Positions 9,413 to 18,888 are shown, numbered from the stretch's first letter. The stretch: DNA of 64,000 nt from JALORV01 sp963712485 (GCA_963712485.1 CAVQID010000019.1:248001-312000), one strand, 5' to 3'. The notes: generated by a model from the sequence alone, not told the origin. Numbers and translations are program-made.

Positions 9413-9954
9413 GGCGCCTCCTTTGCTCGAATGCTGCTTTGCGGTGCCTCTCGTCGAGGGTCACTCCCGGCTAAGCAACCTCGCGGGGAGAACTCCTTGC
9501 TGCTCCGCGAAAACCTTGCGCATTACAGGAGGAGTCCCGCAATTTAGCCGCAACAGACAGGCGGAGCTACTACTTCTTTTTGACAATTCGGGGGACGGGA
9601 TGCGGCCGTGAACAGACATGGAGAAGGAACATCGAATCGTCGCAAGCGCGGACGTAGTGCGTGGCTCGACAACGGTCGGTAGCCGACCGTCGAGCCTGCG
9701 CCAGCGTGGTGGCGCAAGGCTCGGGACAACCCGCGACTACTGTCCAACACAGAGCACTTGGAGTGAGCCTGTCAGGCGCCGTGAAAGCGCTGGCGGCCAG
9801 CACCTGATGCGATCGCGGGCCGGCTGAAGTGCCCGATTCAGACAAGGAGCCAGGCGGCGAACAGGCCGCGGACCGGACTTCAGCCGCGCGCGCGCCGGAG
9901 TTGCCCAGAAATTTCCATTCGTGCGCTGGACGCGTGCGCGTGGCCGACGGCAGG
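9413..9954. other. Intergenic region with strong hairpins, no gene
   Basis: No supported coding frame in 542 bases between the DUF418 gene and the end of the MCE operon. A compact pair of stem-loops at 9664-9720 is listed separately. Confidence 0.55.
9664..9720. repeat. Two adjacent stem-loops
   Basis: First hairpin: acggtcgg (9672-9679) pairs perfectly with ccgaccgt (9683-9690), and the stem continues past a 3-base bulge with gctcg/cgagc (9664-9668, 9691-9695). Second hairpin: tgcgcca (9697-9703) pairs with tggcgca (9710-9716), extended by gcc/ggc. They could be a REP/BIME-type repeat, part of a small RNA, or the terminator region of the MCE operon on the minus strand. There is no T-run, so an intrinsic terminator is not supported. 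Confidence 0.55.
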
Positions 9955-10632
9955 TCATTTGGTGTCCCCGACCAGTGCGATCCGTCGCCGCAACTGCTCG
10001 GCGCCGGACGCGTCGCCGGACTTTTCGGCGAGCGCGAGCTGAACACCCAGCCATGCGAGCAGCGGCCGCCGCCATCCTTGCGCTGAGGCTGTCTCCGCCG
10101 CAAGCGCGATGGTGCCGGGAGTTGCGCGGCCGTCCTGGAACAGAACGCTGGACGCAACCAATCGTGCGAGCGGATCGTCGAGGGATTTCAAAGCCGCAGT
10201 CGCCGCGTCGCCGCTGAGTCCGCGCGCGGCAAATGCGCGCTGGGACTCAGGCAGCAGTGAGACTTCCGCGGGCTGGATGCGGTTGGCGAGATAGTCGGCA
10301 TACGCACGCTCCGCCGCCGTCGCGTCGGTCCGAAGCCTTTCGAATCCTTCGCACGGGCCGACATGCAGACTCGCAACCTGCACCGCACATCGCGTGAGCT
10401 CGGCCAGTGCAACCTGGTCCGCGCGGCCGGTGCTCGCGAGTTCTCGGCGGGCGAGGTCGAATTCAGCATTCGCCACGCGCGTGTCCCCCGCCAGATACGC
10501 GGCGACGGCGCGATCCAGCGCTGCCTTGGCGTTGGCCTGCCAGTCGGGAACCGCAGGAGTCGTGCTGCACGCCGCCAACAGTAGGCACAGAGCGCCAGCG
10601 GCGCGCCGCGCGATGCATACGATGCGACTCAT
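9955..10632 (-). CDS. Lipoprotein of an MCE lipid-transport operon
   Basis: A 225-residue protein with a lipoprotein signal (CLLLAACST) and an Ala/Leu-rich helical body. The stretch from about residue 30 (ANAKAALDRAVAAYLAGDTR) reads like tetratricopeptide-type helices. Its start overlaps the stop of the upstream MCE gene by four bases (ATGA), so the two are translationally coupled. By position it matches the auxiliary lipoprotein found in MlaE/MlaD-type operons, where it probably works at the outer membrane or periplasm in phospholipid traffic, but the sequence does not resemble PqiC. Family not identified. Confidence 0.75.
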   Translation of the reverse strand: MSRIVCIARRAAGALCLLLAACSTTPAVPDWQANAKAALDRAVAAYLAGDTRVANAEFDLARRELASTGRADQVALAELTRCAVQVASLHVGPCEGFERLRTDATAAERAYADYLANRIQPAEVSLLPESQRAFAARGLSGDAATAALKSLDDPLARLVASSVLFQDGRATPGTIALAAETASAQGWRRPLLAWLGVQLALAEKSGDASGAEQLRRRIALVGDTK

Positions 10633-11588
10633 GGCAGCTTGATCTCCGTCGACTTCGCAAACGGCCAGCGCCGATTGACCTCGTCGATCATCCGGCTCAC
10701 TTTGCGCAGGTTGGCGTCGACCTCGGACCGCAACGCGGCCAGGTCGGTCGATGCGGCGCGCGCGTTACCGGCGATCGCCTGCGCGTCAACCAGGATCGCG
10801 TCGATCTTCTTCAGGCTTTCGCGCGCCTCGAGGAGAGCCGCATTCAACTGCACGACGGCGGCACGTGCTTCGGGCATCAGGCCCTCGGCACCGAAGACCT
10901 GCTGATCGGCCTTGGCAGCGAGGCCATCGATGCGCGCCAGTAGCGAATTCGTCCGATCCAGCGCGGCGACCAGCTTCTGCGCGTCGGCATCGTTGCCGAA
11001 CAGCACGCCGAGCGCGCCGCGCGGACCCTTGATCCTCTCCGTCGCGCTCTGCACGTTGCCGAGCGTGGCGGCGAGCGCCGAGTCCGCGCTGGTAAGTTGC
11101 GCCAGATTGCGTATCAGATCGCGCGTCTCAGACACGAGGCGCGGGATCTCGGCAGTGGCATCGCCCACCAGCACGCGCCGTTCGGCGCCAGCGGGCAGCG
11201 GCGGGTCGCTCAGCACTCCGCTAAAGGCGCGCAGGTTGGTGTTGCCGAGCAGTCCGCGCGTCAGTGTGAACACGCTCGATTCGCGCAGCCATCGCGCGTC
11301 CTTCCGCGGCACGTCGATGATGATGCGCGTCGTGCCGTCGGCGGACAGTTCGATGCCGCGGACGCGGCCGATCGGAAAGCCGGCGAACGTCAGGTCCATG
11401 CCGACGGTGACGCCTTCGGCGTCGTCGGACAGCAACACCAGTCGCTGAGACGGTTCGAACACACCGCGCGCGTACAGCAGGTACGCGGCCGAAGCAGCGA
11501 CGAGAAGCACCAGAAGTCCGACCAGCAATGCCGCGCGGAACTCGAGCGATTCGGATGTTCGCTGTTCGGGAGACGGTTTGTCGCTCAT
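10629..11588 (-). CDS. MCE/MlaD-domain substrate-binding protein
   Basis: A 319-residue inner-membrane-anchored periplasmic protein. It has one transmembrane helix (AALLVGLLVLLVAASAAYLLY, cut here to AALLVGLLVLLV), then an MCE domain (LLSDDAEGVTVGMDLTFAG, about residues 50-130), and a long helical C-terminal part. MCE proteins form hexameric rings that move lipids between membranes with an MlaE permease and an MlaF ATPase. The permease gene lies 10 bases upstream and the lipoprotein gene overlaps downstream. No ATPase gene is present nearby, so the ATPase must be encoded elsewhere or the system is incomplete. Confidence 0.85.
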   Translation of the reverse strand: MSDKPSPEQRTSESLEFRAALLVGLLVLLVAASAAYLLYARGVFEPSQRLVLLSDDAEGVTVGMDLTFAGFPIGRVRGIELSADGTTRIIIDVPRKDARWLRESSVFTLTRGLLGNTNLRAFSGVLSDPPLPAGAERRVLVGDATAEIPRLVSETRDLIRNLAQLTSADSALAATLGNVQSATERIKGPRGALGVLFGNDADAQKLVAALDRTNSLLARIDGLAAKADQQVFGAEGLMPEARAAVVQLNAALLEARESLKKIDAILVDAQAIAGNARAASTDLAALRSEVDANLRKVSRMIDEVNRRWPFAKSTEIKLP

Positions 11589-11598
11589 CGGGTCAATG

Positions 11599-12414
11599 TC
11601 AGAGGTAGTTGCCGACGAGCGAGGCGATTTCGATCAGCAGGATCATGAAGAAGAGTCGCACCAGGCCGCGCAGTTCGGTACTGGTACGAAGTCGCGGATT
11701 GGGTTGATCGTAGAGAACCGAGGCGATTGGAATCAACCCGACAGCGAGGCTCAGGCCGAACGTCTTCAACGTGAAGATCAGCGACAACGCCGGACTGAAC
11801 ACGCGGCCGAACGTCCGCGTGTAGCTCGCAAAGCCGCCTGTCGTGAGGCCATGAACCCAGAGGTAGGCGAGCACCGCGGCAACGACGCAACTCACGACCG
11901 CCAGCAGCAGCACCGAGAACATGCCCGATACGACGCGCGGCAGGATCTCGCGCTGCAGCGGTCCGGCGCTGCTGACGGATGCCCCATCGAAGACGCCGCG
12001 CACGTGGAGAGACGCGACGTCCGCCGCGTTCGGCAGTGCGCAGCGCAGCGCGACGAACATGGCGGCCGTCAGCGGTATCAGTTCGAGCACCAGCACGCGC
12101 ACGACCATTTCGAGCGCATAACGGGACAGTCCGTAGCTCACCGACGTCACGACCACGATGTGAATGATCACCAGGCTGATGATCGACGTCAGCAGCGTGA
12201 ACGAGAGCAGGATCGGGGCAGTGTCCTTGACCAGGTGCTGCGACAGCGCGACGAGATTGGGTCCGCGGTAACTCGACGGGGACAGCGCGAGCACCAGGAG
12301 CCTGGCGCTGAACATGAGGATTCGGCGCCATCCGGCAAACCAGTCCAGCGCGGTCCGACCCAGGTCGGACAGCACGCTCCAGGACGAGTCGAGCGAAGTC
12401 ATGGCAGAGATCAT
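11599..12414 (-). CDS. MlaE-family ABC transporter permease
   Basis: A 271-residue inner-membrane permease of the MlaE (DUF140) family, recognised by the membrane segments around LLTSIISLVIIHIVVVTSV, the cytoplasmic ELIPLTAAMFVALR segment and the C-terminal region. It would form the membrane core of a lipid ABC transporter with the MCE protein encoded next. ATG codons occur at 12414 and 12402, neither with a clear ribosome-binding site; I give the longer form. The order permease - MCE protein - lipoprotein on the minus strand is an operon. The usual neighbouring ATPase gene is absent. Confidence 0.8.
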   Translation of the reverse strand: MISAMTSLDSSWSVLSDLGRTALDWFAGWRRILMFSARLLVLALSPSSYRGPNLVALSQHLVKDTAPILLSFTLLTSIISLVIIHIVVVTSVSYGLSRYALEMVVRVLVLELIPLTAAMFVALRCALPNAADVASLHVRGVFDGASVSSAGPLQREILPRVVSGMFSVLLLAVVSCVVAAVLAYLWVHGLTTGGFASYTRTFGRVFSPALSLIFTLKTFGLSLAVGLIPIASVLYDQPNPRLRTSTELRGLVRLFFMILLIEIASLVGNYL

Positions 12415-12570
12415 AGGGCGCGGGCGGTTGTCGATCGCTCGCCTTCAGGCCTTTGCATGAAACGTGCCTATGATGGTGCGATCGTCCGCAACCGAAGCAG
12501 CGCCTGCTCCGCATAAGGACTATCGACTCCCCGGGCATGCGCCGGGCCAACTCAAACGGAGGAATCCCCT

Positions 12571-12840
12571 ATGAATTTCATTATCTGGCTCGTGGTTGGC
12601 GGTCTGATCGGGTGGCTTGCCAGCATCATCATGAAGACCAACGCGCAGCAGGGCATGATCCTCAATGTCGTCGTCGGCATCGTCGGTTCGTTGCTCGGCG
12701 GCTGGTTCATTTCGCCGCTACTGGGGGCCGGTACCGTCAACCAGGGCGACTTCAGCATCGGGGGGCTGGTCGTGTCGCTGATCGGCGCGATCATCCTGCT
12801 GGCGATCGTCAACCTCTTCCGACGCGGCAAGGTGCGCTAG
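12571..12840 (+). CDS. GlsB/YeaQ/YmgE-family stress-response membrane protein
   Basis: An 89-residue inner-membrane protein with three hydrophobic segments and the glycine-rich signatures of the transglycosylase-associated (GlsB/YeaQ/YmgE) family: FIIWLVVGGLIGWLAS at the N-terminus, VVVGIVGSLLGGWF in the middle and SLIGAIILLAIVNL at the end. The start at 12571 follows a purine-rich acggaggaatcccct site. Family members are often induced by stress; their molecular role is unclear. It stands alone, convergent with the ABC exporter. Confidence 0.9.
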   Translation: MNFIIWLVVGGLIGWLASIIMKTNAQQGMILNVVVGIVGSLLGGWFISPLLGAGTVNQGDFSIGGLVVSLIGAIILLAIVNLFRRGKVR

Positions 12841-12850
12841 AGCGGCGCTG

Positions 12851-12876
12851 ACGCCGGCGGTGCCACGCCCCGGCGT
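12851..12876. terminator. Possible terminator stem between convergent genes
   Basis: acgccgg (12851-12857) pairs with ccggcgt (12870-12876) between two convergent genes. There is no T-run on either strand, so this is a weak call. Confidence 0.3.
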
Positions 12877-12878
12877 AA

Positions 12879-14663
12879 TCAGGCGGCAAACTGCAGTGCG
12901 GCCAGGCGGCCGTAAAGACCGCCGCGAGCGATGAGTTCGGCATGCGTGCCGGCATCGACGATGCGGCCGTGATCCAGCACGAAGATGCGGTCGACGCGCT
13001 GCACCGTCGCCAGCCGGTGCGCGATGACGATCGTCGTGCGCCCGCGCATCGCAGTCTCCAGTGCGGACTGCACCGCGCGCTCGCTTTCGGCGTCGAGCGC
13101 GGAGGTCGCTTCGTCGAGCAGCAGTAGCGGCGCGTCCTTCAGAATCGCACGCGCGATCGCGAGCCGCTGCCGCTGCCCGCCCGACAGACGCAGACCGCGC
13201 TCGCCGACCTCGGTTGCATAACCTTCCGGCAGGCGCCCGACGAATTCCTCGACGCGCGCCGCGCGGGCGGCGTCGCGCGCTTCCTCGTCGCTGGCGGCCG
13301 GCCGGCCGTAACGGATGTTGTCGAGCACCGACCCCGAGAAGATGACGGCCTCCTGCGGCACGACGGCGATGTGGCCGCGCAGTTCGGAGAGCGCCAGTTT
13401 GCGAACATCTACCCCGTCGAGCTGCAGCGACCCGCTGGCGATGTCATAGAAGCGTTGCAGCAGCTGGAACACCGTACTCTTGCCGGCGCCCGAGGGCCCC
13501 ACGAGCGCTACGGTCTGCCCGGGTTCGATCGCCACAGAGAAGTCGCTGAGCACCGCTTGCTGCGGCCGCGACGGATAGGCAAAACCGACATGCTCAAACC
13601 GTACGCGCATGCCCCCCGCAATGCGCGGCAGTGCAACCGGCTGCTCCGGTGCGGCAATGGGGGAGCGGGTCTGCAGCAGTTCCATCAGGCGCTCGGTCGC
13701 ACCCGATGCGCGCAGCAGCTCGCCCCAGACTTCGGCCAGCACGGCCACGCTGCCGGCGACCACCATGATGTAAAGCGCGGTCTGGCTCAGTTCCCCGGCG
13801 CTGATGCGTCCTGCCATCACGGCCTGCACGCCGCCGTAAAGTCCGTAAAGCAGGGAACCGAAGATGCCGACGATCAGGAAAGCGGTCAACATCGCCCGGG
13901 TGCCGGTGCGCCGGATCGACGTCGCGAAGGCGCGCTCGTTGGCGTCGGAGAACTTGCGTGTCTCAGCTGCCTCCTGCGTGTAGCTCTGTACCACCGGCAC
14001 GGCGTTCAGCACTTCGCCTGCGATCGCGCTGGAATCGGCAATGCGGTCCTGGCTGGCGCGCGACAGCCGCCGCACGCGGCCGCCGATCAGCATCGCCGGC
14101 GCCACGACCAGCACGATGATGCCGACCACCGTCAGCATCAGCCGCGGACTGGTGGCGATGAGCATCGCGATGCCGCCGACGAACAGCACCGCGTTGCGCA
14201 GGCCCATCGAAATGCTGGATCCGACGGCGCTCTGGATGACCGTGGTGTCGGTCGTCAGCCGCGACAGCACCTCGCCGGTCTTCAGCGTCTCGAAAAACTG
14301 CGGGCTTTGCGTGAGGACGTGGGCGTAAACGGCCTGGCGCAGGTCCGCGGTGACGCGCTCGCCGATCCAGGTCACCATGAAGAACCGGCCTGCCGTGAAT
14401 ACCCCCAGCGCAACGGCGACCGCGAACAGCAGGCCAAAGTGGCTGCGCACCGCGACCAGCTTGTCGCCAAGCTCGCTGCCTGCCGGAAGTGCGAGTCCAT
14501 TGTCGACCAGCAACCGCACCGCATAAGGCATCGCCAGCGTCGCACTCGCCGCCAGCACCAGGAACAGCAGAGCGAGCGCGATCTGGCGCTTGTAGCGCCG
14601 GACGAACGGCAGCAGCCCGCGTAGCGGTTTCAGGCGTCGGGGCGCGGGGGCGGCGCCAGCCAT
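12879..14663 (-). CDS. ABC exporter with fused membrane and ATPase domains (MsbA-like)
   Basis: About 594 residues: a six-helix type-1 ABC exporter domain (residues ~20-310) followed by an ATPase domain with Walker A GPSGAGKST, signature LSGGQRQRLAIARA and Walker B LLLLDEATSALD. It works as a homodimer at the inner membrane and exports lipid or drug-like molecules; the substrate is not evident. TTG 14669 and ATG 14663 are possible starts, and I use the ATG. It lies eight bases after the MAPEG gene on the same strand, so the two probably form an operon. There is no N-terminal C39 peptidase, so it is not a bacteriocin-processing exporter. Confidence 0.9.
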   Translation of the reverse strand: MAGAAPAPRRLKPLRGLLPFVRRYKRQIALALLFLVLAASATLAMPYAVRLLVDNGLALPAGSELGDKLVAVRSHFGLLFAVAVALGVFTAGRFFMVTWIGERVTADLRQAVYAHVLTQSPQFFETLKTGEVLSRLTTDTTVIQSAVGSSISMGLRNAVLFVGGIAMLIATSPRLMLTVVGIIVLVVAPAMLIGGRVRRLSRASQDRIADSSAIAGEVLNAVPVVQSYTQEAAETRKFSDANERAFATSIRRTGTRAMLTAFLIVGIFGSLLYGLYGGVQAVMAGRISAGELSQTALYIMVVAGSVAVLAEVWGELLRASGATERLMELLQTRSPIAAPEQPVALPRIAGGMRVRFEHVGFAYPSRPQQAVLSDFSVAIEPGQTVALVGPSGAGKSTVFQLLQRFYDIASGSLQLDGVDVRKLALSELRGHIAVVPQEAVIFSGSVLDNIRYGRPAASDEEARDAARAARVEEFVGRLPEGYATEVGERGLRLSGGQRQRLAIARAILKDAPLLLLDEATSALDAESERAVQSALETAMRGRTTIVIAHRLATVQRVDRIFVLDHGRIVDAGTHAELIARGGLYGRLAALQFAA

Positions 14664-14670
14664 CAGCAAC

Positions 14671-15069
14671 TCACCATAGCGGCGACGTCAGCACGCCCCA
14701 GGCGGCCAGGATCATCAGTGCGCCCCACGCGACGGAGGCAGTCACGAACGAGGCGCCGCGCGACTTCGGGTTCCTGACATAGGCGAACGCATACCCGATG
14801 CGCGCGACGATCCATACCGCACCGATGGCGGCGGCGATGCGCGGGCTGAAGTAGATCGCGGCCAGCCACAGCGCGGGCAGGAAGATCACCGTGTTTTCGA
14901 GCGTGTTCATCTGCACGCGGAACGCGCGATCGAAGCCTTCGGGCCCGGTCGTGGCCGGCGCTCCGACCTTGTACTTTCTGCGGGCCGTACCGACGTACCA
15001 GGAGCAGCCGAACAGCAGCGCCAGTGCGGCGAGCGTAATCAGCGCAGGCCAGTGGAAGGTGGTTCCCAT
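14671..15069 (-). CDS. MAPEG-family membrane protein
   Basis: A 132-residue inner-membrane protein with four hydrophobic helices. The segments RAFRVQMNTLENTVIFLPALW and FAYVRNPKSRGASF match the MAPEG family (membrane-associated eicosanoid/glutathione proteins), here shortened to FRVQMNTLENT for the key E-N motif. Bacterial members may act as glutathione-dependent enzymes, but many lack known function. It is followed eight bases later by the ABC exporter gene. Upstream lies the AttH-type lipocalin gene on the same strand. Confidence 0.88.
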   Translation of the reverse strand: MGTTFHWPALITLAALALLFGCSWYVGTARRKYKVGAPATTGPEGFDRAFRVQMNTLENTVIFLPALWLAAIYFSPRIAAAIGAVWIVARIGYAFAYVRNPKSRGASFVTASVAWGALMILAAWGVLTSPLW

Positions 15070-15129
15070 GGGACTCTCCGGTCAGGTGGGCGGCGGATCG
15101 TAGCGGTGTTTCGTCGCACGCGGAGCGCT

Positions 15130-16206
15130 CTAGAGGCGCATCGGCGCGACGTAGCCCGTCATCTCGAGATAGCCGCGGCCGACGGGCCGGCCGCGTTCCA
15201 GCAGATGGCTTGCGCCTTCCCAGTAGACCGCTCCGGCGGAGTTGCGCGAATCCAGTTCCTGGTCGTTCATCAACGGACGGGTGAGGAACTCCCGGTCGCC
15301 AATGCGAAGCCGCTGTGCGACCGGATAGGTTGAATTGGTGCGTGGCGAGCGCCACGTTGAAGCGGGTTGAAACTGCACGGCGTCGCCACTGAAGAGGCGC
15401 GTCGCCCCGCCGGAACGCATCGACGCATAGCTGTAGATCGGCGGACCGGGCTTGCGGGGCCGAATCTCAAAGGCAGTCAGCGCGGTGCCGTCGTGGAGGT
15501 TCATGCCGACCCAGTCCCAGCCTGCCGCCCGCTCATCAAGCACGCTGCTCGACCACTCATGGTCAAGCCAGCCTGTGCCGCGAAGTTGTCGCGGGCCGGC
15601 GTCGAGTCGCAGCGTGGCCTCGACGTCGAGTTGGGGCTGGCTGTAGTAGTAGCTCGCCTGTTCGGCCTTCGGTCCCTTCTGCGAGTAGCCATCGCGCCCC
15701 TGCAGCATCAGCGGCTGGGTCGGCTGTGCGGTGAAGGTCAGTTCGAAGCCGCGCGCCGGAATCGCACCGCGGTAGACACCGGATTGAGCGTCGCGGACGA
15801 AGCGCCAGCGGTCGAGGCGGACGTCGGTGTCGTCAGTCGAGGTGTCGACCAGCCCGAAACCGATGCGCTGCACGCGCTCGTCGTGAAGCAGAGCACCGCG
15901 CGTCGTATCGGCAATCGCCGCATGTGCGATGACCAGTTGCTGCGGCGTGAAACGGCTCGCGTCGGCTGCGATCGGCGTGCGGACGCGGAAGAAAGTTACC
16001 TGGAAACCGATCGACGGCTGTCCCCGCTCGTCCAGCCACCCCGTCAGGTACCACCACTCGGTGCGGTATTCCGGGTGCGCGCCGTGATCGCGCGGAAAGA
16101 CGAGCGGCCGCGGCGTGACCGTCGCAAACGCCACCTCCGACTGTGCGTGCACCCGCAGCGCCGATCCCGCGCCGGCGAGCAACAGAAGTCGTCTGCGTAC
16201 CTGCAT
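15130..16206 (-). CDS. AttH/CrtC-type lipocalin-like exported protein
   Basis: A 358-residue protein with a short N-terminal signal (RRRLLLLAGAGSALRVHA) and a double-lipocalin AttH/carotenoid-1,2-hydratase fold. Signatures are FPRDHGAHPEYRTEWWYLTG at residues ~35-54, TFFR, and the GTGWLDHEWSSS motif near residue 210. In AttEFGH-type operons this protein goes with an FtsX-like permease and a LolD-like ATPase, exactly the two genes upstream here. It probably takes lipid or lipoprotein cargo from the transporter in the periplasm. The 129-base gap after the permease gene is larger than elsewhere in the operon. Confidence 0.85.
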   Translation of the reverse strand: MQVRRRLLLLAGAGSALRVHAQSEVAFATVTPRPLVFPRDHGAHPEYRTEWWYLTGWLDERGQPSIGFQVTFFRVRTPIAADASRFTPQQLVIAHAAIADTTRGALLHDERVQRIGFGLVDTSTDDTDVRLDRWRFVRDAQSGVYRGAIPARGFELTFTAQPTQPLMLQGRDGYSQKGPKAEQASYYYSQPQLDVEATLRLDAGPRQLRGTGWLDHEWSSSVLDERAAGWDWVGMNLHDGTALTAFEIRPRKPGPPIYSYASMRSGGATRLFSGDAVQFQPASTWRSPRTNSTYPVAQRLRIGDREFLTRPLMNDQELDSRNSAGAVYWEGASHLLERGRPVGRGYLEMTGYVAPMRL

Positions 16207-16335
16207 CGCTGTTCCTCGAGCTTCGCCGCTGTTCAGTCTGCACCTATCAGCGCACGACGCGCCGGGCCGCCCAAAGCAACGTGCACACTGAAAGCGCGCG
16301 GGGTGCAGGGAACGTCGCGTACATCGTGCGCGCCA

Positions 16336-18888
16336 TCACCAGTCCTCACTGACGGCCCGCACCGCGTCGACCGAGGCGGCGCGGCGGCCGGCGAGCACCG
16401 CGGTCAGTGCGGCGGTGGCGAGAAGCGCGGCGACCAGCCCGACGATGAGTCCTGCCGGGACATGCAGTTCCATCGTCCAGTGGAACGACTGCGGATTGAC
16501 GACATGGATCAGCACCAGCGCGACCGCGAAGCCCACGGCCAGGCCGCTCAATACTCCGAGCAGCGTCACGAGCAAGCCCTCGATCGCGAACTGCGCAAGG
16601 ATCTGGCCACGGGTCACGCCCAGATGCCGGAGCATGCCGAATTCCTTGGTCCGTGCCAGTGCCTGCGCCGAAAACGTCGCGGCAATGCCGATCAGGCCGA
16701 TGACGATGGCGGCGACCTCGAGGAGATACGTGACCGCGAAGCTGCGATCGAAGATATCTAGACTGAGCTGACGAATCTCGCCGGGCTGCAGGAATTCCGC
16801 CTGCGATCCGACGTCGAGGCGATCACGCACGGCGTCGATCACATCGTTCGGACGCACGCCCGGCGCGAGCCACAGCGCGGCATCGGTGCGCGTGGCGTCA
16901 CCGGTGATGCGTTGGTAGTCGACATCGCGCAGTGCGATCGCGCCCGACTGACGTGAGTAGTCGCGCCAGACGCCGATGACGAGAAATTCGTGCAGCGCTC
17001 CGGCAAGCGGCACCTTCAAGCGCGCGCCGACATCAACGCGGTAAAGCTCCTGCAGTGCTTCGCTGATCCAGGCAGGTGGCGCATCGCCGGGCGTCCAGCC
17101 GAGCGCCGGACCGATCAGCGGCAGCGCCGGCCGGCTCACGTCGAACGGGCGGATCAGCAGCGTCACCGGCGCACGCGACGGGTCGATCGTCACGCGCGCA
17201 AAGCGCGAGAACTCGGCGCGCTGCACCCCGGGTGCCTGAGCCAGCAGGGTGCGGTCGCGCTCGGAAAAGTACGCGGTGGTCATCGATTCGCCACGGCTGC
17301 CGGCGCGCGCATACAGGTCGGCGGGGAGAACCTGATCCAGCCAGACGTCGAGTGACTGGCGAAAGCTCGTCACCATCGTCGCCATGGCCACCATCAGCGC
17401 AAAGCTGGCGACGATTCCCGCCAGGCCGATCGCAGCTCCCGACGGCGCCTGCGCGAGCCGCGTGGTCGCGCCGAGCCACGGCACACTGCGCGACCGACGG
17501 CTTGCGCGGCCAATGCGTTCGAACAGCGCTTGCGCCAGGCGGGGTTGCAGCATGATCGCGCCGACCAGCAGCAGCGCGATCGAGATGTAGCCGAATATCG
17601 GTAACCCGGCGAGCGGCGGCATCAACGCCGCCGCCGCGCCGAGCGCGAGCACAGCCAGGGCCGGCCACAGTGCGCCAGCGAGCGGCTTCAGCGCATCGAG
17701 TTCCGAGCCGGCCTTCAGCGCCAGGGCCGGCTCGACGCGCGCAGCCTCGCGTGCGGGCGCCCAGCCGCCAGCTACCGAAGCGCAAATGCCAAGGACGAAG
17801 AAAGCGATCGTCCAATCGAGGCTGATCGACAGCCGCGCCCGCGTACCTGCGAAGAAGCCGCTGCCCAGGTCGCCGCCGAGGGCAGCCAGCGCCAGCGCCG
17901 CGAGGGCGGCGCCGAGCGCCAGGCCGAGCACACTGCCGACGACGCCGGTCGCGATCGACTCGATCACCAGGAGTCGCTGCAGTTCGCCGGGAGTGACGCC
18001 GGTGATGCGCAGGAAGGCGAGCTCCGTACGGCGCGCGACAACGGCCTGCGCTTGCAGCGAGAAGACGAGAAACGCGCCCGTGAAGAGCGCCACCAGCGCC
18101 AGCACGTTGAGGTTCACGCGGTACGCCCGCGAGACGTTCGAGACGCGCTGTGTCGTCTCGTCCGGCGTGCTCAGCGTCACGCCGGGCGGCAACAGCGCGG
18201 CGATCCTTTCGCGTGCCGCCGCCGGCGCGACTCTGGACGCGATCTTGATGTCGATCCGATGCAGCCGGCCGAGCTGGCCAAAGCGCGACTGCGCCGCGCC
18301 GATGTCGAGGACGCCCAATTCCTCGCCGGCCCGCGTGCGCGGCAAGCTGCCGGCAATGCGAAATCGCTCGACGCGCGGTCCCACTTGCAGCTGCAGTGTG
18401 TCGCCGGGCGTGAGCCGAAAGCGCTCCAGCGCGGCCGGTGAAAGGAAGAGACCATCGCGCAGCAACGCGAACCGGCTGTCGTCGGTCTTATCCGGTTCGC
18501 CGATCAGCGCGGGCGACAACGCTCCGGCGCGGAAGATATCGATACCGACCATGCGCAGCGTTGCGAGGCCGGAGGCCGATCGCGGCTGCGACGGGACGGG
18601 CGCCTCGACCTCGACGATCGGGCTGGCGATATCCACCTCGGGCAGGGCCGCGACCTTCGCATAGATCTCCTCGTCAAACCCGAGCCGTCCGCCGCTGATC
18701 GAAAAGTCCGACTGGCCGAGAACGTGGCGCACGGCGCCTGAAAAATCGTCCAGCGCAGAAGCATTGATGAGGTTGACGGCGTACCCCAGCGCAACGCCGA
18801 CGGCGATCGCGATGACCTGGACCCCTGCACGCAGCGGATGGTGGCGCGCATGGCCGCCAGAGATGTGGGCCAGCAGCCAGAAGATCAT
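16336..18888 (-). CDS. FtsX-family ABC transporter permease (AttF/G-like)
   Basis: An 850-residue inner-membrane permease with an N-terminal helix, a large periplasmic domain, a first FtsX core (around LALVALFTGAFLVFSLQAQA), a central helix block (LAVLALGAAAALMPPLAGL), a second periplasmic domain and a final FtsX core (LEVAAIVIGLIGIAATFSA to the end). This duplicated layout is typical of MacB/LolE-related exporters that extract lipophilic substrates mechanically. ATG 18888 overlaps the stop of the ATPase gene by four bases (ATGA), so they are translationally coupled. The AttH-like gene lies downstream. Confidence 0.9.
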   Translation of the reverse strand: MIFWLLAHISGGHARHHPLRAGVQVIAIAVGVALGYAVNLINASALDDFSGAVRHVLGQSDFSISGGRLGFDEEIYAKVAALPEVDIASPIVEVEAPVPSQPRSASGLATLRMVGIDIFRAGALSPALIGEPDKTDDSRFALLRDGLFLSPAALERFRLTPGDTLQLQVGPRVERFRIAGSLPRTRAGEELGVLDIGAAQSRFGQLGRLHRIDIKIASRVAPAAARERIAALLPPGVTLSTPDETTQRVSNVSRAYRVNLNVLALVALFTGAFLVFSLQAQAVVARRTELAFLRITGVTPGELQRLLVIESIATGVVGSVLGLALGAALAALALAALGGDLGSGFFAGTRARLSISLDWTIAFFVLGICASVAGGWAPAREAARVEPALALKAGSELDALKPLAGALWPALAVLALGAAAALMPPLAGLPIFGYISIALLLVGAIMLQPRLAQALFERIGRASRRSRSVPWLGATTRLAQAPSGAAIGLAGIVASFALMVAMATMVTSFRQSLDVWLDQVLPADLYARAGSRGESMTTAYFSERDRTLLAQAPGVQRAEFSRFARVTIDPSRAPVTLLIRPFDVSRPALPLIGPALGWTPGDAPPAWISEALQELYRVDVGARLKVPLAGALHEFLVIGVWRDYSRQSGAIALRDVDYQRITGDATRTDAALWLAPGVRPNDVIDAVRDRLDVGSQAEFLQPGEIRQLSLDIFDRSFAVTYLLEVAAIVIGLIGIAATFSAQALARTKEFGMLRHLGVTRGQILAQFAIEGLLVTLLGVLSGLAVGFAVALVLIHVVNPQSFHWTMELHVPAGLIVGLVAALLATAALTAVLAGRRAASVDAVRAVSEDW

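Noticed and set aside
11578..12516. Plus-strand frame of about 310 residues opposite the MlaE permease
   Set aside because: It overlaps the well-supported permease and MCE genes and shows only shadow-type composition.
12879..14663. ABC exporter as the dedicated exporter of the double-glycine peptide
   Set aside because: It lacks an N-terminal C39 peptidase domain and is 12 kb away.
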